Shown piece after piece: positions 9,511 to 17,931 of a stretch of 64,000 bases of DNA. Both the position numbers and the translations under genes were made by a program. Origin of the DNA: Primorskyibacter aestuariivivens (GTDB taxonomy: Bacteria > Pseudomonadota > Alphaproteobacteria > Rhodobacterales > Rhodobacteraceae); contig NZ_JAQIOZ010000016.1 of NCBI RefSeq assembly GCF_028023675.1, positions 48,920 through 112,919 on the forward strand, read 5' to 3'. How positions within the stretch are numbered: the first letter of the stretch is position 1; every line of letters begins with the position of its first letter. A model generated the notes under the pieces. The model did no database searches and was not told the origin of the DNA. It was given only the letters and a program-made list of their open reading frames with translations.

Positions 9511-10974
9511 TCAAAGGAAGGCAGTTTCGTCAAACGAGCGCAATTTCCGGCTATGAATGCGCTCAAGCGGCATCTCGCGCAAGTGTTCCATGGCCCGGAT
9601 TCCGATCATCAGGTGCCGCGCGACCTGTGTCGTATAGAAGTCGCTGGCCATGCCGGGCAGCTTCAGTTCGCCGTGCAGCGGTTTGTCTGACACGCAAAGC
9701 AGCGTGCCATAAGGCACCCGGAACCGGAACCCGTTGGCGGCGATTGTGGCGCTTTCCATGTCCAGCGCGATGGCCCGCGACTGGCTAAGGCGCTGCACCG
9801 GACCTTCCTGATCGCGCAATTCCCAGTTGCGGTTGTCGACGCTGGCGACGGTGCCGGTGCGCATGATCCGCTTGAGGTCATAGCCCTCCAGCTGCGTGAC
9901 CGAGGCGACCGCCGTCTCAAGCGCGATCTGGATTTCCGCCAGCGCCGGGATCGGCACCCAGACCGGCAAATCATCGTCCAGTACCCGGTCTTCGCGCAGA
10001 TAGGCATGCGCCAGCACAAAGTCCCCAAGGCTCTGGGAATTGCGCAGCCCGGCGCAATGGCCCACCATCAGCCAGGCATGAGGGCGCAAGACGGCGATAT
10101 GGTCGGTGGCGGTTTTGGCATTGGACGGCCCGACCCCGATATTGACCAGTGTGATCCCGGCCCCATTCGGTCGCTTGAGATGATAGGTCGGCATCTGCGG
10201 CTGTTTCACGGTGGGCGGGATCACGTCATCGGGCCCGGTGATCTCGATATTACCGGTGCTGACGAAAGAGGTGTAGCCGCTGTCGGGATCCGCCAGCATC
10301 TCGCGCGCGTAGGCTTCGAACTCGCTCACATAAAACTGGTAGTTGGTGAACAGCACGTGGTTCTGGAAATGCTCGGGATCGGTGGCGGTGTAATGCGCCA
10401 GACGCGCCAGCGAATAGTCGATGCGCTGCGCGGTGAAGGGGGCCAGCGGTTCGACCCCGTCGGGATGCGGGGTGCGGGTGCCATTGACGATATCGTCATT
10501 GGTGGTGGAGAGGTCCGGCACATCGAACACGTCGCGCAGGATAAACTCCGCCGCGCCCTCCTGTGGCACGGTCACGTCGGTTTGCGCGGCCACGGCGAAA
10601 TGCACCGGGATCGGGGTGTCGGACACGGCGATGCAGACCGGTACATTGTGATTGCCAATGAGCAGTTTGATCTGCTGGATCAGGTAGGCGCGGAACAGGC
10701 GCGGATTTGTCACCGTGGTGGCATGCGTTCCGGGCTCTGACACGTGGCCAAAGCTCAGGCGGCTGTCGACTTGGGCAAAGGTGGTCGTGGTAATCCGGAT
10801 CTCGGGATAAAAGGCGCGGTATTTCACCCCCGGGTGCCCCTCTTGCATCGCCTTGCGGAATGCATCGCTCAGGAAGCCGGTGGCGGCGTCATAGAGGTAT
10901 TGCAGGTGATCTACCGCCTGCTCGGCATCCTTGAAAAACTGCTCTTCCGGCAATTCCGGTGTTTGCACCGCCAT
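9511..10974 (-). CDS. amn: AMP nucleosidase
   Basis: 487 residues, close to E. coli Amn (484). It hydrolyses AMP to adenine and ribose 5-phosphate, adjusting the adenylate pool. The C-terminal nucleoside phosphorylase-like domain is clear: NIGVGPSNAKT near residue 285, MVGHCAGLRNSQ, and the ALDMESATIAANG purine-site glutamate motif near residue 420. The N-terminal regulatory domain (EEQFFKDAEQAV onward) is complete. The frame opens far upstream (11235) but overlaps the divergent VOC gene; ATG 10974 has AGGA just upstream, with ATG 10995 as an alternative. Confidence 0.92.
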   Translation of the reverse strand: MAVQTPELPEEQFFKDAEQAVDHLQYLYDAATGFLSDAFRKAMQEGHPGVKYRAFYPEIRITTTTFAQVDSRLSFGHVSEPGTHATTVTNPRLFRAYLIQQIKLLIGNHNVPVCIAVSDTPIPVHFAVAAQTDVTVPQEGAAEFILRDVFDVPDLSTTNDDIVNGTRTPHPDGVEPLAPFTAQRIDYSLARLAHYTATDPEHFQNHVLFTNYQFYVSEFEAYAREMLADPDSGYTSFVSTGNIEITGPDDVIPPTVKQPQMPTYHLKRPNGAGITLVNIGVGPSNAKTATDHIAVLRPHAWLMVGHCAGLRNSQSLGDFVLAHAYLREDRVLDDDLPVWVPIPALAEIQIALETAVASVTQLEGYDLKRIMRTGTVASVDNRNWELRDQEGPVQRLSQSRAIALDMESATIAANGFRFRVPYGTLLCVSDKPLHGELKLPGMASDFYTTQVARHLMIGIRAMEHLREMPLERIHSRKLRSFDETAFL

Positions 10975-11080
10975 TGTCCTGATCCTGTTTACCATGTCCG
11001 CCCCGTTACATTGTTGATCCGGCAATTTGACTCGTCCCGGCTTTGGCCGCAACCATGCCGCGATGCGAGGGAGGGCTGCA

Positions 11081-11500
11081 ATGGATTTCGAAACGGTTTC
11101 AGCAGAAGAGTTCGGCGCATCGCTGCGCGGGCTGGGGATCAACCTTCTGGTGCGGGATGTGCGGACCAGTGCCGCGTTCCTGCAGACCGTGTTCGGGCTG
11201 GGCGTGCACCGGCTGTCGGATGATTTCGCCATCATCGCCTATGGCACCCAGGTCTTTCAGCTGCATTCGGACGGCACCTATGCAGGTCATCCGCTGCAGG
11301 AGCTGTTGCCGGAGAACCCGCCGCGCGGGCGGGGGGTGCAGATCCATTTGTTCGACACCGACCCGGACGAGGCCGTGGCCAAAGCGGAAGATGCGGGCGG
11401 CATGGTGCTTGCCCCGCCCAAGGCCAAGCCGCATGGGTTGGTCGAGGCGTTTATCCTTGATCCCGATGGCTATTGCTGGGTGGTGTCACGCCCCAAGTGA
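11081..11500 (+). CDS. VOC (glyoxalase/bleomycin resistance/dioxygenase) family protein
   Basis: 139 residues with a single vicinal-oxygen-chelate fold: GINLLVRDVRTSAAF near residue 16 opens the first beta-alpha-beta-beta-beta unit and AFILDPDGYCWVVS closes the second. ATG 11081 follows GAGGGAGGG. The frame opens at 11027 but the extension overlaps the amn promoter. Members bind metal and act on small electrophiles or antibiotics, and many have no known substrate. It converges with the PLP-decarboxylase gene, the two 3' ends overlapping by 15 nt. Confidence 0.75.
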   Translation: MDFETVSAEEFGASLRGLGINLLVRDVRTSAAFLQTVFGLGVHRLSDDFAIIAYGTQVFQLHSDGTYAGHPLQELLPENPPRGRGVQIHLFDTDPDEAVAKAEDAGGMVLAPPKAKPHGLVEAFILDPDGYCWVVSRPK

Positions 11501-12901
11501 GCGTTCCGCGGCCAGCGCGTCGGCGATCTCCTGCACCAGCAGGTCGCCGTGCCGGTCCTGCATGGCGTAGCCGATCACCGAGACACGGATGATCTGGCGG
11601 CCATGCCATTCGCCGTGACTGGGATAGACCTTGCCGCGCTGTTGCACCCGCGCAAGCACGCGATTGGTGAGCGCGTCGCCCTCTGCCCCCTCGCCAATGG
11701 TCAGGGCCACCTGATTGCAATGCACCTCATTCATCACCTGTACGCCGGGGATGGCGCGCAGGCCGGTGGCGATCCGGTCCGCCAATGCGCAATGCCCGCG
11801 CACCATGGCGCGCACCCCGTCGCGGCCCAGATGTTGCAGGATCGCGTAGCTGGGGATGCCGCGCGCCCGGCGGGACAGCTCCGGCGTGGAATCGGACGGC
11901 TCCCAGGCTTCGGTCCCTTCGGGCAGGTAGGCCCCGCGCGCCGTCATCGCGGCGACCAATGCGGCGCGATCCCGGACGATCACCATGCCCGCATCAAAAG
12001 GCGCGTTGAGCCATTTATGCAGGTCAACGGCCCAGCTGTCAGCCAGCTCCACGCCTTTGAGACGCGCGGCAAGTTCGGGCGCGGCCCGGACCCAGAGACC
12101 AAAGGCCCCGTCCACATGCACCCATCCGCCGCGCTCGCGGATCATCGGGATCAGCCGGTCGAACGGGTCAAAGGCCCCGGTGTTGATCTGACCGGCCTGC
12201 AGGATCACCAGCGGCGGCGCATCGCAGCGCGCCAGCGCCTCGCGCAGCGCGTCTTCCTGCATACGGCCCTGATCATCGGTAGCGACGCGCATGATCTTGC
12301 CCGCGCCGATCCCGGCATAGCGCAGCGCGGCGGTGGTGGCGGAATGCGCATCCGCACCCAAAATGACGGGAAAGGCGGGCGCGCCGAACAACCCGTCCGC
12401 TTCCGCATCCCAGCCCTGCGCTTTGAGCAGCATGTGTCGCGCAGAAAGGACCGAGGAAAAATTGGCGACGCTGGCACCGGTGACGATGCCCACGCCCGCG
12501 TCGCGCGGCAGGTCAAGCAGATCCAGCACCCAGTCACAGACAGCGCGTTCCATCGCCGCGACCGAGGGGCTTTCGGTCGAAGAGGCCGCGTTCTGGCCCC
12601 AGGCCGACACAAGCATGTCCGCCGCCATGCCCACCGGGTGCGACGCGCCGCAGACATAGGCGAAAAAGCTGGGCGCGGTCATCTGGTGGATACCGTCGGC
12701 GGCGTCACGCACCATCGAGGCAATCACCTCGTCCGCCGGTCGCCCGGTGTCGGGCAAGGGCCGGCGAAAAAGGTCAATGGCCGCGTCCACAGTCATGGAA
12801 GGGTTGGCTGGCCGATCCGGCAGCCCGTCGCGATAGGCAATTGCATCCTCGGCGGCGCGTTGCAACGCACGCTTCTGGTCAGTGGTCAGCCCGCCTGACA
12901 T
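11486..12901 (-). CDS. Pyridoxal-phosphate-dependent group II decarboxylase family protein
   Basis: 471 residues. The PLP lysine is in SWAVDLHKWLN near residue 290 (family motif S-x-x-x-D-x-H-K), and HVDGAFG near residue 235 contains the cofactor-contacting Asp. The N-terminal PSFFAYVCGASHP region matches aromatic-L-amino-acid/glutamate decarboxylase relatives. Substrate is probably an aromatic or acidic amino acid, though some members are aminotransferase-like or aldehyde synthases. ATG 12901 is preceded by a GGAG about 11 nt away; the frame runs on to 13108 but lacks family similarity. The 243 bp between this start and the OmpA-like gene show no gene. Confidence 0.8.
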   Translation of the reverse strand: MSGGLTTDQKRALQRAAEDAIAYRDGLPDRPANPSMTVDAAIDLFRRPLPDTGRPADEVIASMVRDAADGIHQMTAPSFFAYVCGASHPVGMAADMLVSAWGQNAASSTESPSVAAMERAVCDWVLDLLDLPRDAGVGIVTGASVANFSSVLSARHMLLKAQGWDAEADGLFGAPAFPVILGADAHSATTAALRYAGIGAGKIMRVATDDQGRMQEDALREALARCDAPPLVILQAGQINTGAFDPFDRLIPMIRERGGWVHVDGAFGLWVRAAPELAARLKGVELADSWAVDLHKWLNAPFDAGMVIVRDRAALVAAMTARGAYLPEGTEAWEPSDSTPELSRRARGIPSYAILQHLGRDGVRAMVRGHCALADRIATGLRAIPGVQVMNEVHCNQVALTIGEGAEGDALTNRVLARVQQRGKVYPSHGEWHGRQIIRVSVIGYAMQDRHGDLLVQEIADALAAERSLGA

Positions 12902-13144
12902 CGTGGCAAGATCTCCGATCCTGTTGGTCTGGGCACCCCGGTGAGAGACGGAGTGATGGACAATGTTATACGATCCGCTTTTGCGATCTGTGAAACGCAT
13001 CACATTAGCGTCAATATGGGCAATCCCTGCCGTTACGTCAGGGGGAAACTGGCTGATTTTCACCAGCTCTACCGTGCCTGCGCAGCGTGCGGTATCATGC
13101 CACCGCATCCGACTTATTTTCCGGATATTTGGAACTTGAGAACG

Positions 13145-14071
13145 CTACTCGGTGGACACCAGAACCGCCTCGACCCGGCGATTGGCATCGCGGCCCTCGG
13201 CGGTCAGGTTGCTGGCCACCGGAGCGAGATAGCCCATGCCACCAGCCTCAAGCTGGGCCCGATTGGCATCATGAGCGCTGACCAACCGTTCCAGCACGGA
13301 CGTCGCGCGTTTGCGGGACAGGTTGATATTGCCCTCAAGACTGCCCACCGAATCCGTATGCCCGACAAGCGCGATTTTGCGCTCCGGGTGTTGGCGGAGA
13401 TAGTTGGCAATGTCCGTAAGGCTTTTGAATGGCCCGGGACCCAGCGTTGAGGCCCCGGTTTCAAAGTCCAGATCACTGAGGATGAAGCGCCCTGTTGTTT
13501 CCAATGCCTGCGCCAGCGACCCCTGTGGCTGAACCGGCACCACCGCCGGTGGTGTCGATCCTTCCGGCACCGTGACATTGCCGGCTTTGCCGACGCGGAT
13601 CATCTGGATATAGGCGGCGGTGGCCGAGCGGGACACCAGTAGCGAAATGCCCTGCCCCGCGCCGCTTGTGGCCGAGAGGAACCGGAAATTGGTCAGGTCC
13701 ACATACATCTCGGGGCCCGGCAGGACCCGCGTGTTGAAGCGGAAATTGAAGCCGCCACATTGCAACGCGGCGCAATCGAGCCTGATCTCGTACCCGGCGG
13801 CGGTGATCTGTTTGCGCAGGGGGGCCAGAAGCTGCAAGGTGGTCAGCCCCTGCCCCGCCACACGCCAGACCTGCTCCTGAATGCGCCCTTCGAGCACCTC
13901 GGCCGGAACGCGCCCGTCCTGGAACGGCGCGATGGGCAGGGCATAGCTGCCCGGGTCGGTCTGCTGGTCCAGCGCCAGCCGCGCGCCGGCTGGCATGGCA
14001 ATGTCCTGCGCCGCCACAGCAAGCGGCAGGCCGGACAACAGCAACAGGCATATGGCAAGGGTCCGGATCAC
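13145..14071 (-). CDS. OmpA family outer-membrane/peptidoglycan-binding protein
   Basis: 308 residues. A clear signal peptide (MIRTLAICLLLLSGLPLAVA, cleavage after about residue 21) precedes a unique N-terminal region with one CAALQC cysteine pair and a C-terminal OmpA-like domain near residues 195-305. Its LVGHTDSVGSLEGNINLSRKR segment has the diaminopimelate-binding pattern. It should sit in the periplasm or be attached to the outer membrane and hold peptidoglycan. The N-terminal domain is not one I recognise. It is 6 nt downstream of the AhpD-like gene, so the two are probably co-transcribed. Confidence 0.82.
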   Translation of the reverse strand: MIRTLAICLLLLSGLPLAVAAQDIAMPAGARLALDQQTDPGSYALPIAPFQDGRVPAEVLEGRIQEQVWRVAGQGLTTLQLLAPLRKQITAAGYEIRLDCAALQCGGFNFRFNTRVLPGPEMYVDLTNFRFLSATSGAGQGISLLVSRSATAAYIQMIRVGKAGNVTVPEGSTPPAVVPVQPQGSLAQALETTGRFILSDLDFETGASTLGPGPFKSLTDIANYLRQHPERKIALVGHTDSVGSLEGNINLSRKRATSVLERLVSAHDANRAQLEAGGMGYLAPVASNLTAEGRDANRRVEAVLVSTE

Positions 14072-14077
14072 GGGCGG

Positions 14078-14650
14078 TCAGCGATGCTGCGCGTGGTAGT
14101 CCGGATTGGGCCGCATATCCGTCGCGCTGGCCACCCGGTTGGTCATGTTGAAGAACCCCGCCACGCTGGCGATGTCGAAAATGTCCCGGTCGCTGAACCC
14201 TGCATCGCGCAGGTTTTGCCGGTCGGACTCGGTGATCTCGGCGCTGGCTTTGGTGACCTTTTCGGCGAAGGTCAGCATCGCATGCTGCCGCACATCCAGA
14301 TTGGCGGCCCGCCAGTTCATCACCATCAATTCGCCCAGCACCGGATCGCCGGACAGTTCCCGCACTGCCGCGCCATGGGCGGTCAGGCAGTAAAAGCACT
14401 TGTTCACCGACGACACCGCCACCGCGATCATCTCGCGCTCCAGCTTGCTCAGCCCGCTCGCGCCCAGCATCAGGTCATTATACATGCCCGTGAAGGCGTT
14501 GAGCTTGTCGATGTCAAAGGCATAGGCCTGCAGCACATTCGGGATCATGCCCAGCTTGTCCTGACATACATCGAAATATTTCTGCGTCTGCTCGGGCAGC
14601 GGGTCGACCATGGGCAGGTCGAGCGCGGTGACTTGGTCTTTGTGGCTCAT
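14078..14650 (-). CDS. Peroxidase-related (carboxymuconolactone decarboxylase/AhpD-like) protein
   Basis: 190 residues. The CMD-family redox core is present as SSVNKCFYCLTAHG near residue 82, with the CxxC pair and downstream His that form the AhpD-type proton relay. The opening VDPLPEQTQKYFDVCQDKLGMIPNV and ending FNMTNRVA are typical of the 'uncharacterised peroxidase-related enzyme' subfamily. A role in alkylhydroperoxide reduction is inferred from the fold; no partner reductase is adjacent. Single CMD domain, full length. The start ATG 14650 follows GGAGACGAAT. Confidence 0.82.
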   Translation of the reverse strand: MSHKDQVTALDLPMVDPLPEQTQKYFDVCQDKLGMIPNVLQAYAFDIDKLNAFTGMYNDLMLGASGLSKLEREMIAVAVSSVNKCFYCLTAHGAAVRELSGDPVLGELMVMNWRAANLDVRQHAMLTFAEKVTKASAEITESDRQNLRDAGFSDRDIFDIASVAGFFNMTNRVASATDMRPNPDYHAQHR

Positions 14651-14665
14651 ATTCGTCTCCGGGGA

Positions 14666-15394
14666 TCAGTCTTTCCGGATACGGTAGTGATATGTCCCGG
14701 CAGGTGCAAAGCCCAAGCTGTTATACAGCCCGTTGGCGGCAGTATTCTCCTTTACGCAGAGCACGGCAAGATGCGCCGCACCCTGTTCGGCCGCCCAGAC
14801 CGCTGCGGCGCGCATGACCCAATCCGCCAGTCCCTTGCGGCGGTGACGTTCGCGCACTTCCAGCGCGTGCAGCATGGCGATGCCTTCATGCATGGCGACA
14901 AAGGCGGTGGCCGCAGGCTGATCGTCGATCCGGCCCAGAATGCCGGTTTTTGGGCCCCGGACCCGGTGCATCACGTCAATCCGTGCGGGTCCGATTCCGC
15001 CCTCGGCCCAGATATCGCGCATGATGGCCAGAGGCTCCCAGATGGTGAAGGTGGTCACGCGCGGTATGGGCCTGTCCGTCAGCTGCGCAGGGTCGATCAC
15101 GTACATGTTCACCGGGTCGATCACACTGTAGCCCGCCGCATCGAGGCCCGCGTCAAATGCCTCCTCGCCGTCGCGGATCATGAACAGCGGGGCTTGCTCT
15201 CGCGCGCGCATCTCCGCCTCGGCAGCGGCGAGCGCCCCGGTATCCCATAAGGCCCCGTCGCGCAGCGTTGCCGCGCTGACCCGTTTGCCGCCCCCCGCCC
15301 CGTCACGCAGGAGGAAAGGCCCGTGTTCAAAGCGATGCGCCGGGGGCCATGTGGCCTCGCAGGCTTCATAGAGCAGGGTTGGGGCCGGGGTCAT
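14666..15394 (-). CDS. GNAT family N-acetyltransferase
   Basis: 242 residues. The C-terminal half has the acetyl-CoA site as ALEVRERHRRKGLADWVMRAA near residue 175 (R/Q-x-x-G-x-G/A variant) and the ENTAANGLYNSLGF motif near residue 215 typical of motif B. The N-terminal half appears to be an additional, diverged GNAT-like domain. Substrate unknown. Its start overlaps the stop of the upstream molybdopterin-binding gene by 4 nt (ATGA), suggesting coupling. Confidence 0.8.
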   Translation of the reverse strand: MTPAPTLLYEACEATWPPAHRFEHGPFLLRDGAGGGKRVSAATLRDGALWDTGALAAAEAEMRAREQAPLFMIRDGEEAFDAGLDAAGYSVIDPVNMYVIDPAQLTDRPIPRVTTFTIWEPLAIMRDIWAEGGIGPARIDVMHRVRGPKTGILGRIDDQPAATAFVAMHEGIAMLHALEVRERHRRKGLADWVMRAAAVWAAEQGAAHLAVLCVKENTAANGLYNSLGFAPAGTYHYRIRKD

Positions 15395-16110
15395 GCAAAG
15401 GTCTCGCGCAGGCGGGCTATGGCGGCATCCACCTGCGCGCCATCAGACCCCCGGATCACGATATTCGCACCAAAGGCACCGTTTTCCTGAAACGGGTAGG
15501 AGCCGATCGACAGGTCGGGAAAGGCCTGTGCCAATTCTCCCAGCGGCCCGGCAATGTCGCCCTCGCCCCGGTCGATGCGCAAAGACTGGCTCAGCAGCGG
15601 CGCGCCGCCGGTGATGGTGGGCAGCACGCTGGCCACCATGGCCTGAAACACCGATGGCACGCCGGCCATCACATGCACGTTTTCAAGGCTGAACCCCGGT
15701 GCAATCGACACCGGATTGTCGATCAGACAGGCCCCGTCAGGAATGCGCGCCATGCGCAGCCTCGCCGCGTTCAGCTCGCGCCCGGTGGCGGCATAATGAT
15801 CGGCCAGCAAGGCCCGCGCGTCGTCACGCACATCGATATGCGCGCCAAAGGCCTCGGCGATGCAATCGGCGGTGATGTCGTCATGGGTGGGACCAATGCC
15901 GCCTGACGTGAAAACCACGTCATAAGCCCCCGACAGCGCCCGCACCGCCGCCACGATGGCGGGGGCCTCGTCGCTCACCACGCGCACCTCTTTCAGATCC
16001 ACCCCATGCTTGGTCAGTTCCCCGGCAAGATAATGCATATTCGCATCACGGGTCCGCCCCGACAGGATTTCGTCACCGATCACAAGCATGGCGGCACTGG
16101 GGTTGGGCAT
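15391..16110 (-). CDS. Molybdopterin-binding (CinA N-terminal, MoCF) domain protein
   Basis: 239 residues. It matches the competence/damage-inducible CinA N-terminal domain: AAMLVIGDEILSGRTRDAN at the start and FTSGGIGPTHDDITADCIAEAF near residue 70. The C-terminal nicotinamide-nucleotide deamidase domain of full CinA is absent, as in many alphaproteobacterial stand-alone versions. Proposed activity is a COG1058-type ADP-ribose pyrophosphatase/NAD salvage role, inferred from family knowledge only. It is divergent from sfsA across 46 bp. Confidence 0.85.
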   Translation of the reverse strand: MPNPSAAMLVIGDEILSGRTRDANMHYLAGELTKHGVDLKEVRVVSDEAPAIVAAVRALSGAYDVVFTSGGIGPTHDDITADCIAEAFGAHIDVRDDARALLADHYAATGRELNAARLRMARIPDGACLIDNPVSIAPGFSLENVHVMAGVPSVFQAMVASVLPTITGGAPLLSQSLRIDRGEGDIAGPLGELAQAFPDLSIGSYPFQENGAFGANIVIRGSDGAQVDAAIARLRETFA

Positions 16111-16156
16111 GCGGGGTCTCCTTGATCCTTACCGACACGAGGTATAGGCCCGCCTC

Positions 16157-16861
16157 ATGCAGTTTCAAACCCCTCTTGTCCCCGCCACGCTGATCCGCCG
16201 CTACAAACGCTTCCTTGCCGATTGCACGCTTGACGACGGGCGCGAGGTAACGGCCCATTGCGCCAATCCCGGTTCGATGATGGGGCTGGCGGAGCCCGGC
16301 TTCCGGGTCTGGCTGGAGCCCAATGACGACCCGAAGAAAAAGCTGAAATTCGGCCTGCGGCTGGTGGAACCGGCAGAGGGCGTGCTGGTGGGCGTCGACA
16401 CCTCCGTGCCCAACCGCGCGCTGCGCGCCGCGTTGGAAGCGGGCGCGGTCCCGGGGCTGGGCGGGTATGAGCAGGTCCGCGCCGAGGTGAAATACGGCCA
16501 GAACAGCCGCATTGATTTCCTTCTGACCGGGGGCGGGCAGCCCGACATCTATGTCGAGGTAAAATCCGTCACGCTGAGCCGCGAGGCCGGGATCGCGGAA
16601 TTTCCCGACAGCGTCACCACGCGGGGGCTGAAACATCTCGAAGAGCTGTCATCCATGACCGCCGCCGGGCATCGCGCCGTGATGCTCTATCTGGTGCAGC
16701 GCACTGACTGCAGGGCGATGCGGCTGGCCTCGGACATCGACCCGGCCTATGCCGCAGGCTTCGCCAAAGCACGCAGCGCCGGTGTCGAGGTGATGGTCCT
16801 CGGCTGTGACCTCAGCCCCGCCGCGATCACGCCGGGCGAAGCGCTCCCCTTCACGGACTAA
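16157..16861 (+). CDS. sfsA: DNA/RNA nuclease SfsA
   Basis: 234 residues, the usual size. Recognised by CANPGSMMGL near residue 33, the PD-(D/E)xK-like core SRIDFLLTG … IYVEVKSVTL near residues 115-140, and FPDSVTTRGLKHLEEL. SfsA was named for a sugar-fermentation phenotype and later shown to have nuclease activity with DNA-binding ability. It is a stand-alone plus-strand gene between two unrelated units. A CTTCTTC-type dispersed element follows the stop. Confidence 0.93.
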   Translation: MQFQTPLVPATLIRRYKRFLADCTLDDGREVTAHCANPGSMMGLAEPGFRVWLEPNDDPKKKLKFGLRLVEPAEGVLVGVDTSVPNRALRAALEAGAVPGLGGYEQVRAEVKYGQNSRIDFLLTGGGQPDIYVEVKSVTLSREAGIAEFPDSVTTRGLKHLEELSSMTAAGHRAVMLYLVQRTDCRAMRLASDIDPAYAAGFAKARSAGVEVMVLGCDLSPAAITPGEALPFTD

Positions 16862-16870
16862 CGCCCTGTT

Positions 16871-16911
16871 CTTCTTCTGTTTGAAAATACCTCCGGGAAG
16901 CCGCAGGCGGG
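16871..16911 (+). repeat. Dispersed 3'-flank element (CTTCTTC…GAAAATAC), copy 2
   Basis: Sequence CTTCTTCTGTTTGAAAATAC and a following CTCCGG…CCGCAGGCGGG stretch immediately after the sfsA stop. Close relatives lie at 8177-8196 (plus), 17854-17874 (inverted) and a more diverged form at 30853-30890 (inverted), always next to a stop codon. Function unknown. Confidence 0.4.
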
Positions 16912-17010
16912 GGCAGAGTCCCCTCAACCGACGACAATATGCGCGCGCTCTGGTCCTTTTCGCTGCAACCGCATAAGTAAGGGGCAGAACGCCATTTAGC
17001 GGAGCAGATC

Positions 17011-17823
17011 ATGAACCGTCACAAGGGCCGGATGACACGCGACGGCATCCGCATTCACGAAGCCGCAGATTTCGCCGGGATGCATGCCGCCGGTCGACTT
17101 GCCGCGCAGATCCTCGACGAGGTGGCTACCCAAGTCTTTGTCGGCCAGACGACGGGCGCGATTGATGCCTTCATCGAGGCCCGCGTCGAAGAGGAAGGCG
17201 CGAAATCGGCCACCATCGGTTACAAGGGCTATCAGCACGCCTCCTGCATCAGCGTCAATCACGTGGTCTGCCATGGCATCCCGGGCGACAAGAAGCTCAA
17301 GGATGGCGATATCCTCAATATCGACGTGACCGTGATTGTCGATGGCTGGTTTGGCGACACCAGCCGCATGTATGTGGCGGGCAAGCTCAGCCGCAAGACC
17401 GAGCGGCTGATCCAGGTCACCCATGATGCGCTGTTCAAGGGGATCGAAGCGGTCAAACCCGGCAATACCTTTGGCGATATCGGCCATGCCATCCAAAACT
17501 ACGTCGAGGCACAGCGCATGTCCGTGGTGCGTGACTTTTGCGGTCATGGTCTGGGAACGGTGTTCCATGCCCCGCCCAATGTGCTGCATTATGGCCGCGC
17601 GGGCACCGGGCCGGTGCTGGAGGAAGGTATGTTTTTCACCATCGAGCCGATGGTCAATCTGGGCCGCCCCGAAACCAAGGTTCTGGCCGATGACTGGACC
17701 GCTGTGACGCGGGACAAGTCGCTCTCGGCGCAGTTTGAACATTCCATCGGGGTGACGTCCGACGGGGCCGAGATTTTCACGCTCTCGCCCGCGGGCCGGT
17801 TTCACCCGACCTATGACGCGTGA
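17011..17823 (+). CDS. map: Type I methionine aminopeptidase
   Basis: 270 residues. It removes N-terminal Met from nascent proteins in the cytoplasm. The five metal ligands are visible: two Asp in NIDVTVIVDGWFGDTSRMY near residues 105-120, His in FCGHGLGTVFH near residue 179, Glu in FTIEPMV near residue 212, and Glu in AQFEHSIGVT near residue 243. The N-terminus matches the class Ia form without a zinc-finger extension. ATG 17011 follows AGCGGAG. Plus-strand, about 110 nt before gpmI. Confidence 0.95.
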   Translation: MNRHKGRMTRDGIRIHEAADFAGMHAAGRLAAQILDEVATQVFVGQTTGAIDAFIEARVEEEGAKSATIGYKGYQHASCISVNHVVCHGIPGDKKLKDGDILNIDVTVIVDGWFGDTSRMYVAGKLSRKTERLIQVTHDALFKGIEAVKPGNTFGDIGHAIQNYVEAQRMSVVRDFCGHGLGTVFHAPPNVLHYGRAGTGPVLEEGMFFTIEPMVNLGRPETKVLADDWTAVTRDKSLSAQFEHSIGVTSDGAEIFTLSPAGRFHPTYDA

Positions 17824-17853
17824 ACGCCCCGCCGGTTGACGCCGGTGGATTTG

Positions 17854-17874
17854 CGCATTTGAAAAGAGAAGAAG
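17854..17874 (-). repeat. Dispersed 3'-flank element, inverted copy 3
   Basis: Read on the minus strand this is CTTCTTCTCTTTTCAAATGC, a close match to the CTTCTTCTCTTTGAAAATAC element at 8177-8196. It lies 31 nt after the map stop and before gpmI. Confidence 0.35.
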
Positions 17875-17931
17875 ACCTGATGCACATCAGGATGGCGGAC
17901 CGATCCGCCCGAAACCCAAGGACAGGACAAG

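Noticed and set aside
12941..13450. Plus-strand frame between the decarboxylase and OmpA-like genes
   Set aside because: Overlaps the OmpA-like gene antisense; no ribosome site or domain.
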